Below are positions 48,354 to 59,760 of a DNA stretch of 64,000 bases, piece by piece (position 1 is the first letter of the stretch; each line of letters starts with the position of its first letter). Source of the DNA: Symsagittifera roscoffensis (Eukaryota; Xenacoelomorpha; Acoela; Convolutidae); assembly GCF_963678635.1 (NCBI RefSeq), contig NC_087071.1:10277842-10341841 (forward strand). The letters run 5' to 3'. Both the position numbers and the translations under genes were made by a program. The notes beneath the pieces are model-generated. The model had not been told where the DNA came from. It did no database searches and saw nothing but the letters and a program-made list of their open reading frames with translations.

Positions 48354-49620
48354 AGTGGAAACATCCTCGGGCCTCAAAGGAGCTAATACCGGAACAAGTT
48401 TGACCAGAGGATGATTAAATTCTCCTGTGGCGAAATTCAGGAATGTGGAGCGGGCGACCGCATCTTTGCCAAAATTCAGGTTGAAGATACGTGCTAGGGG
48501 GGTAGTATCCCCGGGGGCTACTTTCCTCTACAACCCATACAATATCTCCGAACTTCAGGCCATCTTCAGCGGGTGTTTGCCACTTATGCCGTTTGTGCCA
48601 TTTAAGGCGTTTGTACGTACTCTCGTAACCATCGAGTCCAGATGGCGTTGGCATATGCTTGTGCACCGTGGAAGCGCTCGCGGTGGAAAACTTACGAATG
48701 CTGTCCCACTTGAAAATGGTTAAGCGTAAGTGCATCAAGCTTATTTGAGTCACTGCTAACAGTTGTAAGTGGACTCACATTTAAGGACTGATCAAGAAAG
48801 TTGTCTGAAAAACTTCTTCATTTGCAAGGTATAAATATCGAATATAACACTCTCCTGCAACCACATACAAGGCGATGGGCGCTGATGGTGTGGCGTTGAT
48901 GAAGGGTTGTTATTCCATTCTATACCTTTATGAAAAAGAAGGGCGGATGCGGGGTCATTCCACGCTCGGGTGCACAGAAGAAGCTCTAGCTCTACTCTGC
49001 GCCGAAAAAACTATTTCCATTGTCAGACCAAATTTTTGATGGGGTTCAACGCCTAGCTATGATCTTTTCTTATCCCAACACGCAGGAGCTAGAATTCATT
49101 GACAGAACGACTTCTATGTGGATGGTTCTTGTGTCAAACAGGTACTCGATTGGTAGTTCAGACATTAAACGTGTGACGGTTTCCGCCTTCCTTTTTCGAC
49201 AAATCTTGCAATTAAGTTCAATGTTGCGAATTAGGGACTATGGTTTAAAGACGGCATAATCCAACTGGAAGACTGAACTTAGATAGTCTATAGACTAAAG
49301 CTCATTATTCATTTGCAGATGACCTACAAATATTTTCACTAAGTGGTGATGACTATCAAGTATGATGTTGTGTTGTTCTGATTTCAGAAAGATGGCTTAT
49401 GCGGGCCGTCGACAAGAGAAAACCACCAGTACCAATAAAGGAAGAGAGTGTTGCAATAGGACTTAAGTGCTTTAATTATGTCTCAGAATTTAGTAACTTG
49501 AACTCTGACGCGAGTGCTTCTTTTTGTGACAGAAGCTAAACTAATTTCTATTTTGCATTTTCGAGCTCAAAAAGTTTTACAATTCTAAGTGTTGCTTCCC
49601 GTTGACGTCGGAACTACGGA
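48351..49620 (-). pseudogene. BEL/Pao 1 integrase region
   Basis: Minus-strand blocks in order: SPIATLSSFIGTGGFLLST (about 49455-49400, the N-terminal integrase segment), CKICRKRKAETVTRLM (about 49210-49160, end of the zinc domain), TRTIHIEVVLSMNSSS (about 49125-49080), IWSDNGNSFFGAE (about 49036-48998, second catalytic Asp), GLKFGDIVWVVEESSPRGYY and, in another frame, AVARSTFLNFATGEF with the stop at the LTR. The stretch that should hold the first catalytic Asp, between LPIEYL and DTRTIH, is missing, so it could not be active. Confidence 0.8.
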
Positions 49621-49831
49621 CTTAATCTGGGGATGAATGCTCTGGTGCGTAATAGATCAACGAAAGAGCTGTTTTCAGGCCAATTGGTGACGGGTTTAAT
49701 TGGTGACAGGTTTGCGACAAAATTTGATGCGAAATCAACAACATCGTCAACGGGACATTTATTTCGGTGACTGCCTCAACAATCGGACAGAAAGGCCAGT
49801 CGTGGGTTCTTAGGAAGCTTGGACTTTGGGT

Positions 49832-51303
49832 TCAGCTGCTGTCTTTTAAAGCTTCGGCGGCAAAACCTCGGGTGACCGTGTCTGCGAGATTGTTTCCGGT
49901 GTCGAAATGATACCACTCGTCAACAGTGGTGACTTCAAGAATTTGGCCTAGTAGGTTTGCGACAAAAACTGGTTGCTTCAATGGCAAATGAAGCCACCGG
50001 AGCACGGTGGTGCTGTCTGTGTACTTGAATACATGGTTCATCGAGATTTTAATGCTTTAAAAATTTCTTCCTCGAGGCGTATCGCCAATAAGGCAGCTTA
50101 CAATTCTAGTTTAGGTATAGACTAAGCCTCCATGAGAGTTTGGTCTCTTGGGTTTCAATAGCGCAGAAGACCTCTTGCGAACTAATTCAACTTTGTCAAT
50201 GCAAACGGAAAATAGCAGCGCGGAAATGTTAGCTGATCTAAGATAGGTAGGCTGGAATCCTTTAAAGAGGAGACGCGCTCTAACAGCGTATGGAGCGACC
50301 AACACTGTGGGGTCGAAGATTGAGGAGACAAAGCTTAGGATCGTGTGCTGTAACATTGTTTTTCAAATCTCTATTTACGCCTCGGCTGATCACTAATGTG
50401 TCATGTATGTGGTCCCATTTTAACTGCCTAAAAGTTCTTTGAATTGACTTAATTTGTCGCTCGACGTACATAGCTCACTTTGTATAACATTTATCTTCCT
50501 TACAAGTTTTGTCAATTTGAAACCTCCCAATTAAGAAAGTTCTGTAAGGTCTTTAATTCTTTTCAAAGCTTCAGGGTGTTTCAACGAGTCAAGGTAATTG
50601 TCCATATATAATTTTTTCATTGCTTCCGAAGCTGCCCTTGGAAAAGGGCTTGATTGACACGCGGCTAGCACATGTGGAGGAGTCTCGAGTTCCGATGATG
50701 TGTCGCGTGATTGTTACATTTGCACATCGGATATGTTGTCCTCCCGCCACATGAATTGCAGTGATGGTTGATCAAATTCAAGCACGCCAACCTCATAAAA
50801 CATTCCTTCTATATCAGCAGATACAGCATACTTTTGCTGACGGAACCTCATTAGAACGAATAAAAGGCTTCAAAGCAAGCCGGTGCCTACCAGGAGAGCT
50901 TTATTGAGGGAAGATTCATCAAAAATTCGATGCTCCATTTAGGACGCACCAAATTTTTTCGGATTGTTGGCGTTATTCACCGATTGGTATGGAAGATACC
51001 ATTCCTTAACGAAACGGTTTCAAGGGGTCGTGGGCGTTAATTTTGCTTAGATACCTTTGACATAACAAATTGTTTTTGCTCATGAATCTTTAAATATTTT
51101 TAAACTTCTCCAAAGACGTTTACTGGGAAGCAATTATTTGGTAACTCTGAGTTGTTTTGAGACCAGAGCATGCCGACGGAGTATCTATGACCATCTTTTA
51201 TGGTAGATGACTCAACTTTTTGATTCGCCCTCTTATCGACTGAGGAATTTCTTGTAGGCTCTGTATGACTCGAGTTCATACCAGGGTTTGATCTGCACTT
51301 CAA
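49832..51303 (-). pseudogene. BEL/Pao 1 reverse transcriptase and RNase H
   Basis: Minus-strand order: KDGHRYSVGMLWSQNNSELP (about 51195-51135), the conserved segment before the Pao RT; RT core with ADIEGMFYEVGVLEF (about 50823-50780) and the catalytic box altered from YVDD to YMDN in YMDNYLDS (50609-50586); FKLTKLV (about 50520); then RNase H FKYTDSTTVLRWL and VDEWYHFDTGNNLADTVTRG (50030-49865). The frame is interrupted many times. The D-to-N change at the second catalytic Asp alone would kill polymerase activity. Confidence 0.82.
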
Positions 51304-51699
51304 AATTTACATCATCGATATTGCATTTTAAGCTTGTGGAGATTAGATCACAGGAGAAAAAAGAGACTTTTAAGACCCTTTCCAATGGGAAGACGAACGG
51401 CGAAAGGAGTTTTTTTTTCACTTTTATATTGGTAGTACTCAAGGGGACGAATATACTCATAGACATCTTGACCTAATATCATTCCTACACCCGCATATCG
51501 GTATTCGGCGGGATAACTAGGTTCCAAGTGAGGATAGTTTTATTGCAACTTGGGGACATTGGTTGTAACTGAACCTAATTTATTTTCATCTTTGACATAA
51601 GCTCAGACAGAGACAAATATTTCTCGATTTAATTCAGATGTGACATTTAACCAACTTATTCTGGGGCAATAACCTCGGTGGAATTGAATTAATTTTACA

Positions 51700-53417
51700 A
51701 ATAAGTTTAATTGTTTGACCTGTCAGGTTAAGTCTATTCGAGATAAGATGACAAACAAGAAGAATTGCAGGCTGCGTTACATAACACGCGTTCATTAGTT
51801 TCATAAGTACTGAATGAAATGGATAGACTTGCGATAGGCATTAGGCTTTTGACACTCATTATGATGTTGGACAAGTGGAACTCCGTGAATTTTGGCTTTG
51901 ATTGTGTTTTAACTGCAGGATTATTTACAGTTGCGGGGAGTGCATGGCCAGATGAGTTTTTTACGGAGTACGAGCTGGAAAAATGAGCTCAGCTCCATGC
52001 AAAAACACATTGTGAGTGCACTTGCTTTTGGGTTTGGAACATGTTTTCAAAATAGGGCATTTCGTAAACATATGATTTTCTTGAAGGTCGCAAAAACAAA
52101 GTTTGCTCTCAGTAGAGAAATTAGCGCGCTGAGTTGATTTTTTTTCTTCGTAGGCGCTACTTTTCTCAAATAGATGATTGCTTTTACATTGCAAACAGGG
52201 ATTATACTGAGGATTTGTCCCGTTTTTATTTGCGGGTTTGCCGAAAAAACTTTAGGAGCGTTCGGTCTTTGTTCATGGAGAATTGCCTTCCGGTTTACTA
52301 GAGAAACACATGCGCTCATGCACTTCGGCTTAAATTAGTCCTTTTCGGTATCTAATGACATAATTGAGGACGAGTAAAGGTCGGTTGTACCGATGCGAAG
52401 CTTGTTGGTTGAGTGAGACTTGAATGCGGAGGTATACTCAAAGTTACGTTCAACGGCTGAGGTGACATAAATATAGTTGCGTTTACTGGAAATAGGCGAA
52501 GCTTCCAATGATATTCCTGAATTTGAAGAAACAAAAGTTTTTGGAGCAAGCGGGGGAGCTAGTGGTAGTGGTGATGGAAGCGGTATTCCAGATTAGTGGG
52601 CGGTGATGGGTTCAGCTGACGTGAGGGCTTCTATTGTGTTGAAACATTTTGGAACAAAGAAGAAAGTACTTTCCTGACGAGTTCCCACCAGTAAGACAGA
52701 TGATACATTCAAATTGAGGTTGTTGTGTGGTTGCAAATCACTTTGAGGAGCAAAATTTATGACAGTCGTCGCCTGAGATGACTGGTTTTCGATGGCGACA
52801 TTCACCAAGTCTTTCTTTCGAACCTGAGGGGAAGCCGTGTTAGCGCTGAAAAACAAACTTTGCTCATGTGCAGATTGATCTGTGATTCATTTTGTGTCAG
52901 TCGATTCATCGTCTTTCTTCATCGACAGTTTTTGCCTCAACCAACTTCTTTTGATTGTCTTCGACAAACTTTTCTCCAAATCCAACTGGTTTGCCTTTTG
53001 CTTAAAGAAAACAGCAGCCTCGTTTCGCCTTTAATTTTCCCCGCGACTTAAATTTGCTCTTTCTAGTTATCATCTGCGTTGACTTGAGGTCCTTGAAGCA
53101 GTTTTAGAGTGTGTTGAGATGTAACGGGTTGATCTGCTTAAGATGGAGGAAAATTTCGATGTTTGAGGTACTCGTGATTTTTCATCTCCAGAATCCAAAC
53201 GCAAAGTTTCACCCGAGTTTAAATCCTTCTGTGTTTTTTTCAGAAGCTTGTCGTGGGCGTCAGTTATTTTCTTTAAGCACAACTCAAGATCCTCGAGCCC
53301 TTTACTCGGTTCAACAGTGTTATAAGCGTGGCTACGCAATGCATCAGTCTTTCTTATAGCGTTTTCCAAAGCTGCTTTGCACTGACTGATCAGCCTGTCA
53401 ACTTTAACTACCCTCAC
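51700..53417 (-). pseudogene. BEL/Pao 1 gag and protease region
   Basis: The N-terminal gag (53417-53070) is helical and charged: SQCKAALENAIRKTD and SKGLEDLELCLKKITDAHD, typical of Pao gag. A zinc knuckle CFCDLQENHMFTKC...H..FLHG is at 52099-51990 (minus). A retropepsin-like segment VLCNAACNSSCLSS lies near 51795-51755, in place of a D-[ST]-G/A box. The frame is broken in several places. Confidence 0.65.
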
Positions 53418-54393
53418 ATTTGATTGGAGACAGTTTCTGAGCTTAGTATAGTATTGATTGTTGGAGTGTGCTTGTCTGTTATGACTAAATATTAAACTAA
53501 GCTAGAAAATTTTTGAATAAGGACTTTCCGAAAAAAGCGGTGCTCAAATCAAGTGCGATGTCACTCCCCACACCTTCACAAAATAAACTTTAGTTGCAAG
53601 ATGATAGTCACACTTTACTTGACTGAGAAGGGAGGGGAGCCAACTTCAACTTAGGATTTACGGCGATCGGTTAAAAAGGAACAGTTATAGTCACAAAAAA
53701 TTTTTAAATTAAATTATAAATCAACTTGTTGAGACTGGGCTGCTATTGCAGCTAGGCGGCAGTTCGTTTCCGTTCTACGTTTTTTCTGGGATTCTTTACT
53801 TTCTTAAGTTCGAAAATGCGTATGTTTTTTAGTATCTTCTGACTACTGTGAATGTTCTCAATTCAAGGTGAGCTTCTTGATGAAATACAAGATATTGGCG
53901 GAGTAAAAGCTCATCCTTCGTTTTTCTTTTTGATACAAGACCTTTTGTAAGATTTATTACCAATTTACCAAATTTACCCAGAACGTTATATAAATATGGC
54001 GTTCCAGTGCTCTAACAGTCTTTAATAGAAATTATTTTATGTTTATCTTAATTTAGGATATTCATATTTCGTTCTGAGAGAGAGCTCGTTTTTGACAATT
54101 AGGATGTCGACTGTCAACATTAATAATAAGATCACGCCAGATAACTATATCAGTCCTATTAGATAAATTATTTTTCAAATATTATTGAACAGTTTTTTGA
54201 CGGTTTACTGCGCTATAATTAAAAGTTAAGCCAGGAATAGCAATACAAATACCAGAATATATTTTGCGATGTTTGAGGTTTGTGTACGCCTGATGGCAGT
54301 TTGCGTGCGTCAACTTGTTGATCAACTGTTGTCTGACTTTTTTGCCAAAACTAGTATGGTTTTCGTGGCAGTTATCGTCAGCCGACCATGATT
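53418..54393 (-). other. 5' leader region of BEL/Pao 1 between LTR and gag
   Basis: No clear coding sequence. Next to the LTR edge, on the minus strand, GTGGTAGAATCATGGTCGGC should contain the primer-binding site. I could not assign a tRNA. A short open stretch at 54182-54400 has no recognisable family. Confidence 0.35.
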
Positions 54394-55068
54394 CTACCAC
54401 TCAAACTTGGGCCCGGCTGTTGTAGGGTAGATCGGTTGTAGGTATTTCATGAAAAAAAAAACAGTTTCTAAAAGTGTCAACTTACTGAGAGTTTATTGTG
54501 AAATTAACGGCAGATATAAATCGATAATAAAAGCAGAGAGCATTAAAAAATTTCTGAATAGAAGCAACCATTATCGCAGACTATTAATCCTAAACCCCAC
54601 ACGAAACCATTAACGTATCATTTATGATGCAATAGTTGACATCAAAAACCAAAACTGGCAGCCAGAAACTTGACTTTTCGATGTCAGACAGGGTCAAGAT
54701 TGATTGTTTTACGCTTTACGTTTAATCGAGCTCGGTATACGAGCTTCCGTAGCATTTGCACAATAACGTAATTATTACGTGATTTGGCGGAATCCAGATG
54801 ATTGTTGCGTACAATTTGAATACAATTTGCGGATGATTGTTGCATAACTATGACACTACCATTACGTAAAAAGATAAGGTAACCGAACCCTTTCCCTATT
54901 AACAACTAAATGACCATATGGTCTATGAGGGGGCTCGAATCTACGATAGGGGGATCGAACTGGATTTGGACTTTGGTTTAGATCCTTCGGCATGTGTTAT
55001 TATTTGGCTTTGCTTTTACTGCATTTATAGTTCCAGTTTACATTTGTTTTTCATACTTACACAATTCA
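54394..55068 (-). repeat. 5' LTR of BEL/Pao element 1
   Basis: Partner of the LTR at 47721-48353. Compared with it, this copy has an extra GGCGGAATCCAGATGATTGT-type segment (about 54784-54840) and lacks part of the TTACATGACTAATACA stretch. Read on the minus strand it begins TGAATTGTGTAAGTATG, similar to its partner. Confidence 0.82.
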
Positions 55069-55109
55069 AGTGAAAAAACTAATAAAATCTTCTCTCAAAG
55101 TACATTACG

Positions 55110-55790
55110 AGGCCAAACGGTGCTTCTGATAGGCGCACAAACTTGTGTCTGTATGTTCCTCGATTCCATAGACAAGTCTTTAAACTGGTTCCAAAGTGTA
55201 AGTGGAATCCATTTACTGAATCTCCGTGTAAGTTTTGTCGGTATTTAGTTTTCTGGTGGATTCCACAACAAGCGAATAGAAGCAATTTTTCCGCAAATGT
55301 ACGTGGATTCCGCAAAGTTTCTCGAATTCCTCGTACAATTTGCGGATTCCGCTTAGATTTTGCGGATTCTGCTTAGAATTTGCGGGTTCCGCTTACAATT
55401 TGCGGATGCCACTTACAGTTGCGGATTTCGAGATAGTTTTAGTTTACTAAACTCCTTTATTTCCAATTGTTCATGGATTGCACAAGCTGGTTCCGGATTC
55501 CAACCATTTTGTTGCGGATTCCAACAAAATTGCTGTTTCGGAGTGATTTTGAGCAACACAGTGTTTCAGCTATTTGTCTGTGGAATCCAAAACAGCAGAG
55601 GAGATCAAAGGAAAATAGCAATTTTCCTGATTCCCCGACAAACCTAGTTTTTGCCAGTTGGGGAAACCGCTTAAAATTCACAAAATGCACAGTTTGGCTT
55701 AGTAAAATTTTATCTTTTTTTTCCGACAAATTTTTTTGGAGTTTTTCATGTATGGTAGCTTCAAACATTGATTTGCCTTCCAATTTTGAG
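55110..55790 (+). repeat. Dispersed GCGGATTCC-type repeat
   Basis: It begins CGAGGCCAAAC(G/T)GTGC and is filled with TTTGCGGATTCCGCTTA words (55335-55430). It ends with TTTGAGCAACACAGTGTTTC and AATCCAAAACAGCAGAGGAG. A second copy with the same order is at 62565-63060 and an inverted partial copy at 20815-21060. No coding function. Confidence 0.7.
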
Positions 55791-55914
55791 TTTTGCATAT
55801 GTATATATCGCTGAAAATTTATTTGGTGCTCTATCCATTTTTCTTGGACACCTTAACTTTTGTTTTAACTATGTTCTTGTTTTCAAATATAAAATCTGAC
55901 GTTTTATAATACCT

Positions 55915-56020
55915 TTTTGACTGCAGCGGGGATCGAACCCACGAGGCCCTGCAGTTTGACGCTTGGACTAAGTGTTCTTGGGGAGTTCTCGCGAAAGCTA
56001 ATCGGCTAAGTGAGACATTT
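55915..56020 (-). repeat. tRNA-like remnant (possible SINE), minus strand
   Basis: On the minus strand GTGGGTTCGATCCCCGC is a perfect B-box-type T-arm. An A-box-like TTAGCCGATTAGCTTTCG lies about 75 bp upstream. The acceptor stem is not convincing, with CTGCAG on both sides rather than a matched 7-bp stem. Hence tRNA-derived rather than a tRNA gene. Confidence 0.4.
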
Positions 56021-56755
56021 AATCAACTGAGAAGAGTCAACAAGGTACAAATGTGTTAGATGGGTCCCACGAACAAAATAAAAAGCGATTTTATCCGGTT
56101 GCTGTTCAAGTAGCACAGAGTGTTCCGATCATATTCATAAAAACTAAAAACTAAAGTTCTTCAAATGATAAAAATCTTCATAGTAGTGTCATTTTTTACG
56201 CGGTCTGATGATAAAACTATACATATGCGAAAAAATTAGTTAATTAGGCATGAGCGATAAAACTTGTCTTCAAACAAAGAACAAACAAAAATTTAAAAAA
56301 AGTCAAAAAAAAATTTTGAACGAAAATTTTTTAAAATTTTATTTGCCAATTCAAGGCCGTTTTGTGCGGTTTTAACTTTCACAAAGTTCAACAATTTAGG
56401 CTGCAGCCATAACCGACCATGCAGTGGCTTAAGAATTTGAAAATGAAAAACTAATCAAAAACAGCAAATGACCTTTCCGACAGGTTTTATTTTTTGAACA
56501 AAAAGTGTCTAAAGTCTCCTAAAAATTGAAATTTTGCAGATGCACTTTTAAGTTAACGCTATCTAATCTAATTTTTTGCTACTTATTGTTGAATTGAAGC
56601 TAGACGGCAAGTGCGAGCTAGTAGGCACACACTTAGTTGCGCCAATTTAGGATTATTACTAGAAAAAAAAAACCTAAATTCAAGAAGTGTCCTTCAAAAC
56701 GATTTCATCGATAGTGTAATGACTCATCGACCATGTTTGTGCTTTTCAAAAATAG

Positions 56756-56849
56756 AATATAGGGAGTGGATGTCATCGGGCGTTTCCAGTAGGGGGGAGA
56801 GGTTGTTGCGGTGGCATGGTGTCTGTGACATTCGAACTGGCAACAATTG
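56756..56849 (+). CDS. Gene B, exon 4: cysteine-rich juxtamembrane and first membrane span
   Basis: The acceptor CAAAAATAG precedes AAT at 56756. The donor ATTG/GTGAGA follows 56849. The 31 codons are in phase 0 and leave one base, which joins exon 5 to make Val. The peptide has a Gly/Cys cluster (GGRGCCGG, residues 131-138) leading into MVSVTFELATI, the first half of a membrane helix completed by exon 5. The phase fit and the continuous helix across the junction are the main support. A different frame of the same DNA is also open, so this is a model. Confidence 0.55.
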
Positions 56850-56883
56850 GTGAGATTATATTTGAATTTTTTTGTTCGTAATA

Positions 56884-57606
56884 CAGTGCTGATTTAAATT
56901 ATCCGGACAAAACGAACAAAACTTGAATTTTCAAATGCGTTTTTCTCAAATTGGGTCAAGATTAGACAAAAAGTGAAGAGAACAAAGTTGCTCAGAATTT
57001 TATCAAAATTCATATGGTGCATTTTTTTCTCCAAAATTCTCAACCAAAATTTTACCCCAAAAATGGGTCATTTTGGCTTTTTTCAATTAATCAAGAATTA
57101 CACTGAAACTACTTGGTTAATTGATGAGAAAAACTTATCACAAGAAGCCTCCTACATAGCCCAACAAAGTTTAAGAAGGGTTAAATCTCCAAAAGTTTGC
57201 GCAAATTGTTTAAAATTTGTTTTTAAACAGAGATTCTCGGTTTTAAATAGTAAAAATTACATTTAATGACTATCAAGTACAAACTTTTCTTATATACTGG
57301 TTTTTGGAGATTTAACTCTTAAAGTTTGTTGGGCTATGTAGGAGGCTTCTTGTGATAAAATTTTCTCATCAATTAACAAAGTAGTTTCGGTGTAATTCTT
57401 GATTAATTGAAAAAAGCCAAAATGACACGATTTTGGGGTAAAATTTTTGTTGAGAATTTTGGAGAAAAAATTGCACCATATGAATTTTTGATTCTAAGCA
57501 ACTTTTTTTCTCTTCACTTTTTGTTTAATCTTAACTCAATTTGAGAAAAACGCGTTTGAAAGTTCAAATTTTGTTTGTTTTGTCCGGATAATTTCAATCA
57601 GCTCTG
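56884..57606. mobile_element. Tc1/mariner (pogo-like) fold-back MITE, 723 bp, TA target duplication
   Basis: The element starts CAGTGCTGATTTAAATTATC after TA (56882-56883). It ends GATAATTTCAATCAGCTCTG before TA (57607-57608). Arms of about 310 bp (to about 57197, and from about 57299) are inverse copies: TCCTACATAGCCCAACAAA pairs with TTTGTTGGGCTATGTAGGA. Centre about 100 bp. No transposase. It sits in intron 4 of gene B, 35 bp after the donor. Confidence 0.85.
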
Positions 57607-58168
57607 TACTGTCAGCAGATTAGCAGCTGAAGTTTTTTGCTTCTTCTATTTGATTAATTTCATCAGAGAAAAAAAAACGATTCATTATGAAATGTGTAAC
57701 AAAAGTAAAAAGAATTTGAAAAACTTTAAAATTGTTTTTTTTTTCTCAACAATTTTTACTTAAGTTTGCATGCGGGCAGAAAACTTATGCGAAATAAAAT
57801 TATCGATTTTTTTTTGCGAAGAACTCGGAAAACCAATTTGCTCAGCCAACAAAAATTTAACCATTTTTTTCGAAAATCTCTACTCCATCAAGAAAATAGA
57901 AGATACTGTGCTTTTCAAGATCATGTGATTTTGCCCTAGCTGCAATTGATGCCGGAATGCGGAAAACTCATTATGGGATCATTATTGAAGAAAAAAACAA
58001 TATGGCGATATTTTTCGTATATTTTTTTCCGAATTTTTCTTCGAAAGTTTTTTTTTCAAATTTACCATCGTTTTCGAACTGAAACGTTAGTTTTCTGAAA
58101 AAAAAAACAAATTTTGTTTTTTCGAAAATCTTTTCTTTATATTTTTATCGAAGTTTGCTTTTTTTCAG

Positions 58169-58404
58169 TTTATGCTGTCCTCGTGCCGCTGTACGTGGTT
58201 AGCCTGCGTCGGCAATCGAAACAACAGAACTACGTGCAGATGATGCCCAATCTACTGATGTGGATTCTGCTTCTTATCTACTTGATCTTGTTCACGATGT
58301 ATCTCATCGCATTTGGGGTTCACAGAGTGAACAGATATCGGTTCAGGAATTGTCCTTGGATCATCAAAGGAACAAGAGGCTTTTTAGAATTTTTGTTGCC
58401 CTAA
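58169..58404 (+). CDS. Gene B, exon 5: end of first and all of second membrane span, C-terminus
   Basis: A strong acceptor (TGCTTTTTTTCAG) ends at 58168; the stop TAA is 58402-58404. The 77 full codons give YAVLVPLYVVSL (end of the first span), a basic linker RRQSKQQN, a second span NLLMWILLLIYLILFTMYLI (residues 177-196), and a basic tail ending GFLEFLLP. The full model is a 227-residue protein with a proline-rich PPxY N-terminus, cysteines beside the membrane and two spans. That architecture recalls dispanin/CD225 (IFITM/PRRT) proteins, but the sequence match is weak, so I leave it unnamed. Confidence 0.75.
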
Positions 58405-58965
58405 ATAGTTTTTTAAGCAAATGTTAGGAGACGCTACACGATAGGTTTGATACCTTTTTTGTAACAAATTGTAAAATTCTGCAGAAACTTTAAACCGACC
58501 ATTGTTTTTTTCATTTGTTTACAATTTATTTCCAAAAAGGTACCAAACTTGTCGAGCGTCTTCGTTTAAAATATTTATGCCTGCCTTCTTCAATAATCTA
58601 TATATAATATAGACAGAACTCAAAAAAATATACCGCCAAAAACTCTGCAAAAATAAAGAAAAACTAAGAAAAAGAACTAAGCGTTCATTCATACTCATTT
58701 ATAAATGAAGTTTGGTGATTAAAATAAGACGACCAAAGAGGAGGCAATTGAAACAAGGATAACTGGTTACTTTGTAAGTAGCACAAAGTCTTTCAACTAT
58801 GGTCTTTAAAAAAACCAAAAAAAAAATTCCAATTAATGAAACTTTTTCTGTGTGGTGTGATATGAAGATCTGAACAAAAAACTTAAACTTGAGCATTTTC
58901 TACAGTCATAGTAAAACAGGCAAGTTAGACAACAGTTTTTTATAGAAAAAGGACTAAAAAAAAAA
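58405..58965. other. Probable 3' UTR of gene B and spacer
   Basis: An AATAAAG-type signal lies near 58650, about 245 bp after the stop. GATACCTTTTTTGTAACAA (58448) and an inverted TTTCCAAAAAGGTACC (58530) could form a loose hairpin. No gene. Confidence 0.4.
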
Positions 58966-59760
58966 GATTCATACGTGTTGCTAAACTGATGTCATCAATT
59001 TTTCAAAGAACTATTTTCTTGTTTTGGCATAAAAGCCGGTGTACATACTAAATGAGAAAAGAACTTTTTGTCAAAAAAAATTTAATCATACAATTTCCAT
59101 AAAAAGAAATTGTATGACTAAATTTTTTTTGATGGCGACAACAAAATTTTTACAACTTTTGAAACTGCCTCAAAAAATGTTTTGTTTTTTTTTTCTACCG
59201 CAAATCGAACTTTGTACCCAAACAAACGTTTCCCAAAAAAAATTGCAAGCAAAATTTAATTTTTTGTGTGCATTAAGTTGTCCTGGATAGACTATTATTG
59301 GATTATTTTTCTTTTTCGCAGAATAATTTTTTTTAAAAAACCTTAAAAACCCTTATATTTTAATGTATGCCTTGATCAATCTATGATAAGTTAAAATTTC
59401 AAATTTTAAAAGCAATCATCGTTGAAAACTTTTGTCTAAATTTAAAAGTTTGTTAATTTTGTGATAATGTTTGTGAAAGACAGATTTAAAAATTTTCAGG
59501 CCGCTTCCAATGCATTGTTAATGCGAGACGGTTAAACCTTTAGTTACTCTACGTTTGAGTAACCGAGGTTCTTGTCACTTGTGTTCGGCCACGAACACAT
59601 CCCAAAAATTTTGAGAAATTAAATTTTTTAAAAGATCAATTCTTTTGGTTCATCGGAAAATGCTAGTCATACACTTTCCGTACAAAATTAATCACTAATC
59701 ATAGATTTTTCATGCAATTTTCTGTAATCATTACTGATAAGATTTTTCGATGAACCCGGA
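58966..59760. mobile_element. Second copy of the 0.94-kb inverted-repeat element, eroded ends
   Basis: Matches 16880-17724 in order: TTTTCTTGTTTTGGCATAAA, GAACTTTTTGTCAAAAAAA, GATGGCGAC(A/G)ACAAAA, CAAACAAACGTTT, TATGCCTTGATCAAT, CTTCCAATGCATT, and a final GAACCCGG. The left terminus is not recognisable. Confidence 0.75.

Larger units (their letters stand above)
47721..55068 (-). mobile_element. BEL/Pao LTR retrotransposon 1, minus strand, both LTRs present, coding region decayed
   Basis: The 3' LTR is at left (about 47721-48353) and the 5' LTR at right (about 54394-55068). The internal region reads gag, protease, RT, RNase H and integrase on the minus strand. The integrase frame ends in the stop at 48351-48353, which coincides with the LTR edge. 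Total about 7.3 kb. The LTRs differ by many substitutions and an indel of about 50-90 bp, so insertion is old. No matching target-site duplication is seen. It lies inside intron 3 of gene B in the opposite orientation. Confidence 0.85.
47290..56755 (+). other. Intron 3 of gene B (about 9.5 kb) hosting an antisense BEL/Pao element
   Basis: It starts at GTAATT and ends at CAAAAATAG before exon 4. Most of it (47.7-55.1 kb) is the LTR element on the opposite strand. The rest is dispersed repeat (55.1-55.8 kb) and a tRNA-like remnant. A poly-C run lies at 47320-47331. Confidence 0.5.

Noticed and set aside
47721-48400. Host exon with GFTAFIVPVY-like hydrophobic peptide
   Set aside because: The same DNA recurs at 54394-55068 as the other LTR, so it is LTR sequence.
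49310-49560. Plus-strand FADDLQIFSLSGDDYQ, looking like a LINE RT catalytic box
   Set aside because: The minus strand of the same bases reads as the N-terminal integrase segment of BEL/Pao 1 (SPIATLSSFIGTGGFLLST), in place and spacing, so the plus-strand motif is chance.
55915-56020. A functional tRNA gene on the minus strand
   Set aside because: The T-arm is good, but the acceptor stem does not pair and A-box spacing is too long; listed as a tRNA-like remnant.
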